DNA of 64,000 nt from Hyphomicrobiales bacterium (GCA_900470805.1 UCCA01000003.1:124001-188000); one strand, 5' to 3'. Counted from the first letter of the stretch, positions 29,402 to 39,595 are shown. Notes: generated by a model not told the origin, from the sequence alone. A program made the numbers and translations.

Positions 29402-29800
29402 GATTGATCTTCGGACGTGAATAATCGAGATCCGGCTGTGGCAACACAGCCGGATTTTTTTGTTTGTGGGCTCTTCCGACACCGTCTCATCTTAGGGACA
29501 GGGAGCACAGCTACGAGAGCGTCATCGTGCGCTTAAGCGAGTTAGTTTCGGATCGTTGTCGAGGAGTTTGGATCTGTGCCGTCAGCGATGGCGCATAACG
29601 GCTGAGATCAAGAGAAGATGCAGCGGGACTAACCGGCACTTGGCTCGATGGCTGCTCTTCAGAACGCTGATAACGACTGAGCGGACGTAATCGTGCGATC
29701 GGCTGAAAGGCGTCCGTCGGGAAGCCTTGCTGCCAGCGGGCACACGCCGGAAACCGGGCTTCTTCTCGGTATCCGGCTCCGTCTCCCTGGCGAAGCCTGT
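29402..29800. other. Intergenic region between rne and ctaA
   Basis: Apart from the rne terminator nothing definite is seen in these 399 bases. One minus-strand frame is open across 29511-29800 and reads like a Ser/Pro/Gln-rich tail, but it has no start codon outside the ctaA coding region and no ribosome site. Confidence 0.5.
29430..29461 (+). terminator. rne terminator
   Basis: ATCCGGCTGTG and CACAGCCGGAT form an 11-base perfect stem capped by a GCAA tetraloop, followed by TTTTTT. It lies 28 bases after the rne stop. Confidence 0.95.
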
Positions 29801-30904
29801 TCAGTCCCGCTCGGCGATAGCCGTCGTGTGCGGATACTCGCCGTAGAAGGCGCGCCAGTTGGCGATGGCAAAGCCGAAGACAACGAGCGCGCCGCCCTGG
29901 TGGAGAAGTCCCCAATCGAGCGGAACCTCGAGCAGCAGGGTGGCAATGCCGATCGATGCCTGGATCATGACCAGCGCAAACAGCACGATAGCGCGGCGCG
30001 CATGCGTCGTCGCAGGGGCAGAGCTGACCGAGATGATCATGTTGACCAGGGTAACCGCCAGCAGCGTGTAGGCCCCGACCCGGTGGATGAACTGCACCGT
30101 CTTGGGATTCTCGAAGAAGTTGATCCATGCCGGGTGCTGGATCAAGAGGTCGGACGGGATGATGGCGCCGTCCATTAGCGGCCAGGTATTGTAGGTAAAG
30201 CCTGCATCGAGACCTGCCACCAACGCGCCGAGATAGATCTGGAACAACGTCAGCACGGCAATAACGCCTGCCCATATGCGGGCGTTGCGCGTCGGATGCC
30301 GGTCATCCGAATGCGGCGCCAGTCCTCTCATAATCCACATGCAAGAGGCGAAGATAAGACAGGCGGTGATCAGATGCGTGGCGAGGCGGTACTGGCTGAC
30401 ATCGGTGCGGGCGCTGAGACCGGACGACACCATCCACCAGCCGATCGCCCCCTGAAACCCGCCCAGCGCCAGGATACCGGCCAGCGGCCAACGCAGGCGC
30501 CGTTCGATCTTGCCGGTTGCCCAAAAATACAGGAGCGGCAATGCGAAGATAACGCCGATGCCGCGGGCGAGCAGGCGGTGCGACCACTCCCACCAGAAGA
30601 TGCCCTTGAACTGCTCGACCGTCATGTCGCTGTTCAGCTGCTGGAATTCCGGAATCCGCTGGTAAAGCTTGAACTCCTCTTCCCACTCCGTCGCGTTCAG
30701 CGGAGGGACGACACCGTGGATCGGTTTCCATTCGGTGATCGACAGGCCGGAGTTCGTCAGCCGGGTTGCGCCGCCAACGATCACAAGACAGAAAAGCGCC
30801 AGAATGACAAGGCCAAGCCAGATCCGCACCGCTCGGCGGTTGCTGTCCTGCCTGCGCACTTCGCCCCGGATTTTCTGTTCTGTGGAGATATCAGCGACGG
30901 CCAT
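29801..30904 (-). CDS. ctaA: Heme A synthase
   Basis: CtaA (Cox15) oxidises heme O to heme A for cytochrome oxidase. The 367-residue product has eight membrane segments and the four conserved histidine settings: [21 protein letters not shown] and LLHQGGA. It starts [19 protein letters not shown]. It is the alphaproteobacterial type 2 form by length and by the [18 protein letters not shown] loop after helix 1. Confidence 0.93.
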   Translation of the reverse strand: MAVADISTEQKIRGEVRRQDSNRRAVRIWLGLVILALFCLVIVGGATRLTNSGLSITEWKPIHGVVPPLNATEWEEEFKLYQRIPEFQQLNSDMTVEQFKGIFWWEWSHRLLARGIGVIFALPLLYFWATGKIERRLRWPLAGILALGGFQGAIGWWMVSSGLSARTDVSQYRLATHLITACLIFASCMWIMRGLAPHSDDRHPTRNARIWAGVIAVLTLFQIYLGALVAGLDAGFTYNTWPLMDGAIIPSDLLIQHPAWINFFENPKTVQFIHRVGAYTLLAVTLVNMIISVSSAPATTHARRAIVLFALVMIQASIGIATLLLEVPLDWGLLHQGGALVVFGFAIANWRAFYGEYPHTTAIAERD

Positions 30905-31019
30905 TGTAGACTCCTTCGTTCCTCAGTTGATTTGCCTTAGCCACTGATGCAAAACAAGCCAGAACATTTGCGGCATGCCGTCGCGGTGACCTGCATAATC
31001 CCGTATCGGAATTCAACAG

Positions 31020-31229
31020 ATGCCCGTCCGCCTGCGCAAGTTCATCGGCACGATCCTGATCGTCGTTCTCGTGCTCTTCTACGCGCTGATCGCCAACACG
31101 ATCGCGGTGGCAACGCTCGGCAACGCGCCGTGGTGGGGTCACCTGCTCTATTTTTCGCTGAGCGGCCTGCTGTGGGTGTTGCCGGCGATGCTGATCATCA
31201 AGTGGATGGCCGGGCCAAAGCAGCAATAG
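31020..31229 (+). CDS. DUF2842 small membrane protein
   Basis: Product of 69 residues, MPVRLRKFIGTILIV, with two membrane helices (about 9-32 and 38-62) and the APWWGHLLYFSLSG loop between them, which I recognise as the DUF2842 pattern of alphaproteobacteria. Divergent from ctaA. Function unknown. Confidence 0.75.
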   Translation: MPVRLRKFIGTILIVVLVLFYALIANTIAVATLGNAPWWGHLLYFSLSGLLWVLPAMLIIKWMAGPKQQ

Positions 31230-31347
31230 GCGTTAATCGCGGGATAACCGTGATTGATGGAAAAGCCGCCGGCGGCCTTCGCGTAAACCAAATAGACGCT
31301 CACGTTCCTTATTTTCCAGGCTCAGCATTTTTGACCGGAGAACACCC

Positions 31348-32592
31348 GTGCAGACGCAAACGCTTCCGATCGCTCCCGCATCGCTTGGAGATGGCGCCGA
31401 AGCCGACGCCAGCGTTGCGCGTCTGGAAGCGTTGATCGCGCAGCTCGAAATCCGCGATATCGAGATCGATATTGTCGACGGGATGGAGAGAATCGAAGCG
31501 GAATGGCGCGCCCTTGAGCGGGACAATCTGAACTCGCTTCACCAAGGCTACGACTGGTGCGCCGCGTGGGCGAACGCCTACGGAAACCCTCTGGCGATCA
31601 TCCGCGGTCGTGCCGCCGGGCGTACCGTGTTCATCCTCCCCGTCGAGATCGTCCGTTCGCGCGGCGTGCGGATTGCACGTTTCATCGGCGCCGACCACAG
31701 CAATATCAATACCGGGCTGTTTTCCGCCGACTTCGCCGAAGCCAGCAGCGCGCTCAATGCTGATCGCTTGATGACACAGCTGCGCGGCACGCTTGCCGGC
31801 AAGGCTGACCTGCTTTTGCTGCAGAACATCCCGCTGGTGTGGCGCGGCAGGGACAATCCACTGGCGCGTTTGCCGATGGTGCAGAACCAGAACCATGCCT
31901 ATCAGCTTCCTTTGCTGGAGAGCATGGAGGCGACGCTCAAGCAGTTGAATGCCAAAAACCGGCGGAAGAAATTCCGGATCCAATCAAAACGGCTGGAGGA
32001 GCTTGGCGGCTTCACCTATGTCGCTGCTGGTAGCGACGCCGAGCAGCACCAGCTTCTCGATCACTTCTTCCGACTGAAGGGCGAACGATTCAGGGCGATG
32101 GGATTGCCTGATGTGTTTGCGAATGCGGAGACCAAGGCGTTTCTGCACGGCGCCATCGATATCCGCGATGCCGATCATCCGCTGTCTGGCCTGGAAATGC
32201 ATGCAATCCGGCTGAACGGCGCTCACGAAGGCCATCTCGCAGCCATCTCCGGCATCTCCCGCAAGGATGACCATGTGGTCTGCCAGTTCAGCGCCATCGA
32301 CGAGAGCGTGGCGGCGGATGCCAGCCCGGGCGAATTCCTGTTCTGGCAGCTGATATCGGGGCTGCACGGCAAGGGTGTCAGTTTGTTCGACTTCGGCTTG
32401 GGCGACCAGATCTATAAGCGCTCTTGGGCACCTGTCGAAACCGACCACTACGACGTCGTCTTGCCGATCACCGCGCGTGGCTCGATCGCAGGATTGGCGC
32501 ATCGCATCGTGACCCGCAGCAAGGCCCACATCAAGTCGCAGCAGCGCCTGTACCGCGCCGCCCAGCGTTTACGCCGGTTCGTCGGCGTCTGA
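31348..32592 (+). CDS. CelD/BcsL-like acetyltransferase (GNAT fold)
   Basis: Product of 414 residues. WRALERDNLNSLHQGYDWC (around 52-70), NAKNRRKKFRIQSKRL (around 200-215) and the C-terminal FDFGLGDQIYKRSWAP are hallmarks of the CelD/BcsL GNAT family, linked to cellulose and exopolysaccharide acetylation. It uses a GTG start at 31348 with GGAGAA six bases before. It converges on the Wzc-like gene (adjacent stop codons), so it sits at the edge of the polysaccharide locus. Confidence 0.8.
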   Translation: MQTQTLPIAPASLGDGAEADASVARLEALIAQLEIRDIEIDIVDGMERIEAEWRALERDNLNSLHQGYDWCAAWANAYGNPLAIIRGRAAGRTVFILPVEIVRSRGVRIARFIGADHSNINTGLFSADFAEASSALNADRLMTQLRGTLAGKADLLLLQNIPLVWRGRDNPLARLPMVQNQNHAYQLPLLESMEATLKQLNAKNRRKKFRIQSKRLEELGGFTYVAAGSDAEQHQLLDHFFRLKGERFRAMGLPDVFANAETKAFLHGAIDIRDADHPLSGLEMHAIRLNGAHEGHLAAISGISRKDDHVVCQFSAIDESVAADASPGEFLFWQLISGLHGKGVSLFDFGLGDQIYKRSWAPVETDHYDVVLPITARGSIAGLAHRIVTRSKAHIKSQQRLYRAAQRLRRFVGV

Positions 32593-34761
32593 TTATGCTG
32601 CTCGCTGCGAGAAACCAGCGTCATTATCGGAACTGCCGTCGGACATCAGCACCACGCGGTCGTAGCCCGCTTCCTCGAAGCTGGTCATCGACGCGACGAA
32701 CTCACTTTCGACGATGACGGGCATGGACAGGATGATCTCGACGGTCTTGCTCTGCGTCAGCCGGGAGACACCGGCAACGTCTGCCGCACCGCACTCCACC
32801 ACGACAAGGTCATAGGCCGAAGACAGTGCATCCAGAAGCAGCGACAGCCTATCCGCTCCGCGCATGGCGAGGCGCATGTCGCTGGTGCCCTGCGGAATGA
32901 AGTGGGCATCGGAAACGTGGTCGCCGTGGATCGTATCGCCAAAGGCAGCCGCGCCGCAAAGCAGATCGGTGACGCCGGGCAGCGTGCGTCCATCCGCCAT
33001 CATATCGGTGGGCCGACCCGAGCCGGTCATGTCGACCAGAACGACGCGGGCGCCGGAGGAGGCAATCCTGCGGGCGAGCGATACGGTGGCCGCCGAGCCA
33101 TTGTCACCAGTCGGTGAAATCGCGATCGCAAGGGGTGCGCGGCAACCGATCAGATAGCTGGCCACCGAGCCAATGGAGAATTCATTGTCATCCTCTGCTT
33201 CAGCTTCCGTATCGGCTTCGCCAACCGTCTCAGGCACTTCGTGCCTGATCTCCTCCGCTGCCGGCGTGGCAAGCATGCTAGGCGCTGGTGCGGCCACGGC
33301 TGTCACCGGAGCGATCGGCTCGACTTTTCCAGCTTCAATGCGCTCTTCGATCTCCAACGTGTTGGTGGGGCGCAGGGCGCGGCCGCTGAACAGTTCCGCC
33401 AGCATGATGGCGATCGATGTCATGATGAATGTCGCAAGCGCGGCTACGATGACGATCGGAATGACCTTCGGGAAATAGGGATCGACGGGCTGCGTCGCAT
33501 TGGACACGATGCGCGCGTCGGCAGGGCTGGAGTTCTTGTCGGCGCGCGATGCGGCCTCGCGGAAGCGCGAAAGATAGGTTTCCAGCAGTTGGCGCTGCGC
33601 GGTCGCCTCACGCTCAAGGGCGTTCAGGCCGACTTCATCCTCACCGGCCTGGGCGCTGTTGGCTTTCACCGCATTCGACTGCTGCACCAGTTCCTTCTCG
33701 CGCAGCGCCGCGACCTTGGATTCGTTTTCGATGCTGGCAAGAATCTTCTGCGTTTCCTGGCGGATCTGGGTCTTGATGTCGGCAAGCTGGGCGCGCAGGC
33801 TCTTCAAGCGGGGGTGATTGTTAAGCAGCGACGTCTGCAGGTCCGATATCTGCGACTGAAGGCCGGACTCCGTGCCCTTGAGGCGCTGGATCGACTGGGA
33901 CGACATGATGTCCTGAAGCGTATCGGACGGCTCACCCGACGCCAGCGCATTGCGAACCGATTGGGCGCGCGCCTCGGCGTTCGCCTTCTCACCACGAACT
34001 CTCGTGAGTTCGGCCGACACGTCGTTGAGCTGCTGCGTCTGGAAGTTGCCGCCGCCATTGGTCGGCAGCAGTCCGTGTTCGGCGCGGTATTCCGCAACCT
34101 TCTGCTCGGCGGCGCTGACCTTGGTGCGCAGCGTCTCGATCTCCGGCTCCAGCCAGCGTGTCGCCTCGGAATTGGAATCAAGCTTGGCGCCGCTCTGCTT
34201 TGCCAGATAGGCAGCCGCCATGGCGTTCGGGATCGTTGCAGCGAGCTTCGGATCCTTCGAGGTGAAGGTGATGCCGATGACGCGCGAACCCGGGACCTGA
34301 TAAACCTGCAGACGCTCGACGAAGGCGTCGATGACGCGCTCTTCCGGCGGATTTTCCAGCGGGCTCTTCTTCAGGTGCAGGGCGATGAGGATATCGCCGA
34401 GCGCGGAGCCATTGGCGGCGGCATCGAATTCCGGCAGGTCGAAAAGCTTTTGGCTGTTGATGACCTGCTTGATGAGGTCGGCCGATTGCAGTAGCTGCAC
34501 TTGGCTGGCGATATTCAGTTCATCAAGCAACTGGCCGGCATTTGCGTCGGTCGACTGTGCTGTTGCGAAGGCAGGCGCACGCGGCTCGATCAGGATGCGG
34601 GTTTCGCTGCGGTACTTCGGCGAGATCATCTTGGCACCGGCAAATGCCACCCCTGCTCCGAGCAGCGTGATGGCGACCACCTTCAGCCGACGGGCCCAGA
34701 CGCCACGGACCAGCTGGCCCAGATCGATATCGACATCCTGATGACCCACTACGCCGGACAT
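32593..34761 (-). CDS. Polysaccharide co-polymerase (ExoP/Wzc-like) with degenerate kinase domain
   Basis: Product of 722 residues: Wzz domain with TM helix 1 (26-45), long coiled-coil periplasmic region (about 200-410), TM helix 2 (432-455), then a cytoplasmic domain shaped like a BY-kinase. The Walker A position reads SPTGDNGSAAT (549-559), lacking the GK[ST] lysine, and no C-terminal tyrosine cluster is present, so it is probably kinase-dead. It would control chain length and export. Start MSGVVGHQDVDIDLGQL at 34761; a nine-codon upstream extension is less likely. Divergent from the Wza-like gene. Confidence 0.85.
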   Translation of the reverse strand: MSGVVGHQDVDIDLGQLVRGVWARRLKVVAITLLGAGVAFAGAKMISPKYRSETRILIEPRAPAFATAQSTDANAGQLLDELNIASQVQLLQSADLIKQVINSQKLFDLPEFDAAANGSALGDILIALHLKKSPLENPPEERVIDAFVERLQVYQVPGSRVIGITFTSKDPKLAATIPNAMAAAYLAKQSGAKLDSNSEATRWLEPEIETLRTKVSAAEQKVAEYRAEHGLLPTNGGGNFQTQQLNDVSAELTRVRGEKANAEARAQSVRNALASGEPSDTLQDIMSSQSIQRLKGTESGLQSQISDLQTSLLNNHPRLKSLRAQLADIKTQIRQETQKILASIENESKVAALREKELVQQSNAVKANSAQAGEDEVGLNALEREATAQRQLLETYLSRFREAASRADKNSSPADARIVSNATQPVDPYFPKVIPIVIVAALATFIMTSIAIMLAELFSGRALRPTNTLEIEERIEAGKVEPIAPVTAVAAPAPSMLATPAAEEIRHEVPETVGEADTEAEAEDDNEFSIGSVASYLIGCRAPLAIAISPTGDNGSAATVSLARRIASSGARVVLVDMTGSGRPTDMMADGRTLPGVTDLLCGAAAFGDTIHGDHVSDAHFIPQGTSDMRLAMRGADRLSLLLDALSSAYDLVVVECGAADVAGVSRLTQSKTVEIILSMPVIVESEFVASMTSFEEAGYDRVVLMSDGSSDNDAGFSQRAA

Positions 34762-34950
34762 GGTGCACTCCAAGAACAAAGGTGCCATGAGGGTAAATGA
34801 CTATAGTAACTCAACAGTTAATGCTTGCGGACAGCGGATCAGCACGCTCGTGCACAAGAAAAGACGAAATCAACCGCAGCCTTTACCGGTCATTAACCCT
34901 AACGGATCGATAACGAGGGGAAGAAGTTCGTTTCCCGTGAGAAGCTGCAG

Positions 34951-35526
34951 ATGCCCGTTGCACAGCCCAAGTTCCTGATGGCTTTGAGCCTTGTCGCCAT
35001 GACCGCGGTCCTGGGCGGCTGCAACAGCTACCAGCCCGCTCCGCGCGCCTTCAACCAGGCAACGATTCAGCCCTACTCGCTGGATAGCGGCGACAGACTG
35101 CGCATCACGGTGTTCGACCAACCGAGCATGACCAACACCTACACGATCGACCAGGCCGGATACATCGCGTTTCCGCTGGTGGGCCAGGTCCCTGCCCGCG
35201 GCCGCACACTGCAGCAGCTCTCCGGGCAGATCGCCCAGAAGCTCAAGCAGGGGTACCTGCGCGATCCCGACGTCACCATCGATGTCGATCGCTACCGCTC
35301 CATCTTCATCATGGGCGAAGTCGGCCAGCCGGGCCAGTATGCCTATGTACCTGGCATGACGGCGCAGAACGCGATTGCCGTTGCCGGCGGCTTCACGGCG
35401 CGCGCCAACCAGAGCGCCGTCGACGTTACTCGCAAGATCAACGGTCAGGTCATGACCGGGCGCGTCAACATCTCGTCGGCGATCATAGCGGGCGACACGC
35501 TCTATATCCGCGAACGACTGTTCTAA
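34951..35526 (+). CDS. Polysaccharide export outer-membrane lipoprotein (Wza/ExoF-like)
   Basis: Product of 191 residues. A lipoprotein signal ends in the lipobox VLGGC (C24), followed by the Poly_export domain (YSLDSGDRLRITVFDQ, about 43-58) and one SLBB-type repeat (FIMGEVGQPGQYAY). It would form the outer-membrane export channel for the polysaccharide. It opens the plus-strand series of locus genes, divergent from the Wzc-like partner with a 189-base intergenic region. Confidence 0.88.
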   Translation: MPVAQPKFLMALSLVAMTAVLGGCNSYQPAPRAFNQATIQPYSLDSGDRLRITVFDQPSMTNTYTIDQAGYIAFPLVGQVPARGRTLQQLSGQIAQKLKQGYLRDPDVTIDVDRYRSIFIMGEVGQPGQYAYVPGMTAQNAIAVAGGFTARANQSAVDVTRKINGQVMTGRVNISSAIIAGDTLYIRERLF

Positions 35527-35532
35527 TCGTCG

Positions 35533-36702
35533 ATGGATGAGCAGCGCCCCCTTCGCATCATTCATTGCTTTAGGTCGCCGGTGGGCGGGATCTTCCGCCA
35601 CGTACGCGATCTGGTGATAGAGCATAGCAAGGCGGGTCACGAAGTCGGCATTCTCTGTGACAGTTCCACCGGTGGCGAGCATGAAGACAGGCTGTTCGAC
35701 GACATTCGCCCCTATCTGGCGCTTGGCCTGACACGCGTGCCGATCAGGCGATCGGTTAGCTTCTCCGATCTCGGTGTGCTCTGGGATGCCTACAAGAAAA
35801 TCAAAAGTTTGCGGCCGGATGTGCTGCACGGACACGGCGCCAAAGGCGGCGTGCTCGCGCGACTAGCCGGCTCAGCCCTGCGGGTGAACAGGTATTGCGT
35901 AGCCCGCCTCTACACAGCGCATGGCGGCAGCCTGCATTATTCCCGCTCGTCGCTCCTGGGGCAGTTCGTGCTTCGCATGGAGCGCCTGCAGGAGCGCTTC
36001 ACCGACGCGCTCGTGTTCATCTGCGAATACGAGCGGGACACCTACACCAAGAGGGTCGGCCGCCCACGTACGCAGACCCGGTTGATCTACAACGGTATCA
36101 GCGAGCAGGACTTTGAGCTGGTTCCGACCCGATCCGGTGCCGTCCACTTCATCTATGTCGGCATGCTCAGGGACCTTAAGGGTCCCGACCTTTTTGTGGA
36201 CGCCTTCGCGAAGACCGAGCGGCTTGTCGGCAGGCCGCTGTCGGCGCTGATGATCGGCGACGGGCCGGACCGCGACCGATATCGCGAGATGATGGTGGAA
36301 CGCGGGCTCGGAAAACGCATCGGCATGCTCCCGGCCATGCGTGTCCAGCAAGCGTTTTCGATGTCGCAGAACCTCGTCGTGCCGTCGCGTGCCGAAGCGA
36401 TGCCCTATATCGTCCTCGAAGGACTCGGCGCGGGCAAGACGATCATCGCAACACGTGTCGGCGGCATCCCCGAAGCGTTGGGCAAGGACAGCCTCGCATT
36501 GGTTGAACCCGACAACGCCGACGACCTTGCCCGGGTGATGGCCGATGCCATCCGCATTCCGGGCTGGCATCAAGCGACGATGCCTTCGATCGACAAGGTC
36601 AGATCCGTCTTCTCCGCTTCGGTGATGGCCAGGGATGTGCTGAAACTGTACCGCGATCTGCTTGAGCGCCGCGCCGGTCGGAAATCGAAACCTGCCTCGT
36701 AA
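35533..36702 (+). CDS. Glycosyltransferase, family 4 (GT-B)
   Basis: Product of 389 residues. N-terminal glycosyl-acceptor domain with RSPVGGIFRHVRDL and DVLHGHGAKGGVLARL; C-terminal GT4 domain with FIYVGMLRDLKGPDLFV, IGDGPDRDRY and the PSRAEAMPYIVLEGLGAGK box holding the conserved E-x7-E pair. It adds a sugar to a lipid-linked intermediate. Starts 6 bases after the export lipoprotein gene. Confidence 0.9.
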   Translation: MDEQRPLRIIHCFRSPVGGIFRHVRDLVIEHSKAGHEVGILCDSSTGGEHEDRLFDDIRPYLALGLTRVPIRRSVSFSDLGVLWDAYKKIKSLRPDVLHGHGAKGGVLARLAGSALRVNRYCVARLYTAHGGSLHYSRSSLLGQFVLRMERLQERFTDALVFICEYERDTYTKRVGRPRTQTRLIYNGISEQDFELVPTRSGAVHFIYVGMLRDLKGPDLFVDAFAKTERLVGRPLSALMIGDGPDRDRYREMMVERGLGKRIGMLPAMRVQQAFSMSQNLVVPSRAEAMPYIVLEGLGAGKTIIATRVGGIPEALGKDSLALVEPDNADDLARVMADAIRIPGWHQATMPSIDKVRSVFSASVMARDVLKLYRDLLERRAGRKSKPAS

Positions 36703-36758
36703 AAGTTTCTTAGTGCCTTTCTGCTATTGCCGAGTAATGAAACAGCGGCGGTAGCCTC

Positions 36759-38315
36759 ATGAACAAGGCAGAGAACAACGATCAGTTCGATCTGGAAACC
36801 CTGCGGAAGCAAGTTTCCGATGTGAACAGACGGAGTGAAAGCGGCGACGGAAAATCTCCCAGCGAACCGCTGAACGGCTACGCACGTCAGATTGCCGAAC
36901 AGTTCAGCGACGGGACGCGCACGCCCGCGATCATGATCGGCCAGTTCCGCCTGCTCGAATTCGTCGCACAGTTCGCGGTCGGACTGTTGAGCTTCCTGAT
37001 CTGGATGGACACCGAGGAAACCCTGCTCGTGCGTGGCCTCACCGCCGTCTTCACCAGCGGCTTGCTCGTGCTCGCCCTGCAGACTGCGGATTGCTATACA
37101 ATCCCCGCGCTTCGCGCGCACATGCGGTTATTGCCGAAGGTCTTCGTGATCTGGACAATCGTATTTGGCGGAACGGTCGGGACCATCGCCATTGCCAGCC
37201 GTATCAGCGTGCCGCAGCTGCATTCCTATCTTGCCTGGTTCGCGTTCGGGGCGGTCTTCCTGGTGGGATCAAGGTTCCTGCTCGCCTACGGCATCCGCAA
37301 CTGGGCGCGCAACGGCATCATGGAACGCCGTGCCGTTCTTGTCGGCGGCGGCCAGCCCGCCAAGGATTTCATCCGGCTGCTCGAACAGCAGGCCGACAAC
37401 GACATCCGCATCTGTGGCATCTTCGACGACCGGGGTGAAAAGCGCTCGCCGACGATGGTCGCCGGATACCCCAAGCTCGGAACAATCGCCGAACTCGTCG
37501 AGTTCGCCCGCTTGACGCGGATCGACATGCTAATCATCGCGTTGCCGCTCAACGCCGAGGCGCGCATCCTGCAGCTGCTGAAGAAACTCTGGGTGCTGCC
37601 TGTCGATATCCGTCTCGCGGCGCATGCGAACCGGCTGCGCTTCCGCCCGCGCGCTTATTCACACGTCGGCTCTGTGCCGATGCTCGACATCTTCAACAAG
37701 CCGATCCGCGACTGGGATTCGGTTGCCAAGCGCTGCTTCGACATCTTCTTCGCGGTTCTGGCTCTATCGCTTCTCTGGCCGATCATGGTCGGCACGGCGA
37801 TCGTCATCAAGGCGACGTCCAAGGGGCCGGTCTTCTTCATGCAGAAGCGTCATGGCTTCAACAATGAGGTGATCAACGTCTTCAAGTTCCGCTCGATGTA
37901 TACGAACATGAATGATGCAACAGGCAAAGCCGCCGTCACGAAGGGCGACCCCCGCGTGACCCGTGTCGGCCGCTTCATCCGCAAATCGTCGATCGACGAA
38001 CTGCCGCAGCTGTTCAACGTGCTGCGCGGCGATCTTTCGCTGGTCGGCCCGCGTCCGCATGCGGTGCTGGCACAGGCCCACGACCGGGCATTCGCAGATG
38101 TGGTCGAAGGCTACTTCGCCCGCCATCGCGTCAAGCCCGGCGTGACCGGCTGGGCGCAGATCAACGGCTGGCGCGGCGAGGTCGACAATGACGACAAGAT
38201 CAAATTCCGCACGGCCTACGACCTCTACTACATCGAGAACTGGTCGCTCTGGTTCGATCTGAAGATCCTGTTCCTGACGCCGTTCCGGCTGCTCAACACG
38301 GAAAACGCATATTGA
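36759..38315 (+). CDS. Undecaprenyl-phosphate sugar phosphotransferase (ExoY/WcaJ-like)
   Basis: Product of 518 residues. Four N-terminal membrane segments (about 65-170), a CoA-binding-like middle domain (GGGQPAKDFIRL, GIFDDRGEKR) and a bacterial sugar-transferase C-domain (TM at about 333-355, VFKFRSMYTNMND, RKSSIDELPQLFNVLRGDLS, VGPRP, KPGVTGWAQINGWRGE). It starts repeat-unit synthesis by moving a hexose-1-phosphate to undecaprenyl phosphate. Its last codons overlap the next gene. Confidence 0.93.
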   Translation: MNKAENNDQFDLETLRKQVSDVNRRSESGDGKSPSEPLNGYARQIAEQFSDGTRTPAIMIGQFRLLEFVAQFAVGLLSFLIWMDTEETLLVRGLTAVFTSGLLVLALQTADCYTIPALRAHMRLLPKVFVIWTIVFGGTVGTIAIASRISVPQLHSYLAWFAFGAVFLVGSRFLLAYGIRNWARNGIMERRAVLVGGGQPAKDFIRLLEQQADNDIRICGIFDDRGEKRSPTMVAGYPKLGTIAELVEFARLTRIDMLIIALPLNAEARILQLLKKLWVLPVDIRLAAHANRLRFRPRAYSHVGSVPMLDIFNKPIRDWDSVAKRCFDIFFAVLALSLLWPIMVGTAIVIKATSKGPVFFMQKRHGFNNEVINVFKFRSMYTNMNDATGKAAVTKGDPRVTRVGRFIRKSSIDELPQLFNVLRGDLSLVGPRPHAVLAQAHDRAFADVVEGYFARHRVKPGVTGWAQINGWRGEVDNDDKIKFRTAYDLYYIENWSLWFDLKILFLTPFRLLNTENAY

Positions 38316-39556
38316 CCGCGATCGACGCGACATATTCCCGCGTCGCCCATCCGCAACGTGCGACGCTTCGCCTGATCGGCTCGGCGGCCGTGGCATTCGG
38401 CGTGTTTCTTTCGGGCTTCGTCATCAACGAGCCGGCGCCCTACGAACTGTGGATGGCAGCGCTCGTCGGGCTCTGGTTCATTCTAGGATTGCGGATCTCG
38501 CGCTACACCGCCCCGTTGCTGGCGTTGCTCCTGACCTTCAACGTCGGCGGCATGCTGTCGCTGACGCAGATGAAGGATATTGCCGATGGGCCGATGTACG
38601 TCGCGGTATCGACCTTTCTGGCACTGACCGCGGTCTTCTATGCCGCCATCATCGAGGACAGCCACCGGCGCCTGCCGCTAATCTTCAATGCATGGGCCTT
38701 CGCTGCCGTCATCACATCGACACTTGGTATTCTCGGCTACTTTCACGCCTTTCCCGGCTCCGAGGTGTTCACGCTCTACGATCGCGCCAAGGGCGCGTTT
38801 CAGGATCCGAACGTGTTCGGACCGTTTCTGGTCCCCCCTTCCCTCTACCTCGTGCACGGCATCCTGACCGGGCAACTGCGCACGGCGCCGATCAAGGCGA
38901 TAGCTCTGCTCATACTGGCGCTCGGCGTCTTCCTGTCTTTCTCACGCGCCGCCTGGGGGCTTTTCCTGCTGACGATCGTGCTGCTGATCTTCATCATGCT
39001 GCTCAAGGAACGCAGCGGCGCCTTCCGCCTACGCATTCTCGTGCTGTCGCTGGCGGCCATCCTGATGATGGTCGCATCGCTGGTGGTCGCGCTGCAGTTT
39101 CCGCAAGTCAGCGACCTGTTTTCGACGCGCGCGCAGCTGGTGCAGCAGTATGACGGCGAGCACCTCGGACGCTTCGACCGCCATCGCATCGGTTTCACCA
39201 TGATGATGGAGCGGCCGCTGGGGATCGGGCCGATGGTGTTCGGCACGATCTTCCCCGAGGACGAGCACAATATCTGGCTGAAGTCGCTGACGACCTATGG
39301 CTGGCTCGGCTTCGTGAGCTACGTCGGCATGCTGTGCTGGACGCTCTATCTCGGTTTCAAGAACCTTCTCAAGGACCGGCCCTGGCAGCCGTATCTGATG
39401 ATTGCCTGGATCGGCGTTCTCGGTCACGCGACCATCGGTAACGTCATCGATATCGACCACTGGCGGCATGTCTATCTGCTGTTCGGCGTGGTCTGGGGCT
39501 GCGCGGCGCTCGAGGCCCGCCATCTAAGCAGTCAAGTGCTGCCCGGTCGTCGCTGA
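38312..39556 (+). CDS. O-antigen polymerase family membrane protein (Wzy-like)
   Basis: Product of 414 residues, about ten to eleven membrane segments. KGAFQDPNVFGPFLVPP and the loop with GRFDRHRIGFTMMMERPLGIGPMVF plus EDEHNIWLKSLTTYGWLG match the ExoQ/Wzy/WaaL family. The likely start is a TTG at 38312 that overlaps the TGA of the sugar transferase gene (TTGA), suggesting coupled translation. It is the second such polymerase in the window; the other is at 16038-17333. Confidence 0.85.
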   Translation: MTAIDATYSRVAHPQRATLRLIGSAAVAFGVFLSGFVINEPAPYELWMAALVGLWFILGLRISRYTAPLLALLLTFNVGGMLSLTQMKDIADGPMYVAVSTFLALTAVFYAAIIEDSHRRLPLIFNAWAFAAVITSTLGILGYFHAFPGSEVFTLYDRAKGAFQDPNVFGPFLVPPSLYLVHGILTGQLRTAPIKAIALLILALGVFLSFSRAAWGLFLLTIVLLIFIMLLKERSGAFRLRILVLSLAAILMMVASLVVALQFPQVSDLFSTRAQLVQQYDGEHLGRFDRHRIGFTMMMERPLGIGPMVFGTIFPEDEHNIWLKSLTTYGWLGFVSYVGMLCWTLYLGFKNLLKDRPWQPYLMIAWIGVLGHATIGNVIDIDHWRHVYLLFGVVWGCAALEARHLSSQVLPGRR

Positions 39557-39595
39557 GGCTCTTGCGATCCGCGGCCGCCGCCCTAAACTCATCTT

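Noticed and set aside
26483..29482. A 999-codon open frame on the minus strand opposite rne
   Set aside because: It is the mirror of a long, biased coding region (acidic and arginine-rich repeats); rne itself is unmistakable and the antisense protein shows no family pattern.
29511..29800. Serine/proline-rich minus-strand frame after ctaA
   Set aside because: It has no start codon outside ctaA and no ribosome site, so it cannot be called a gene.
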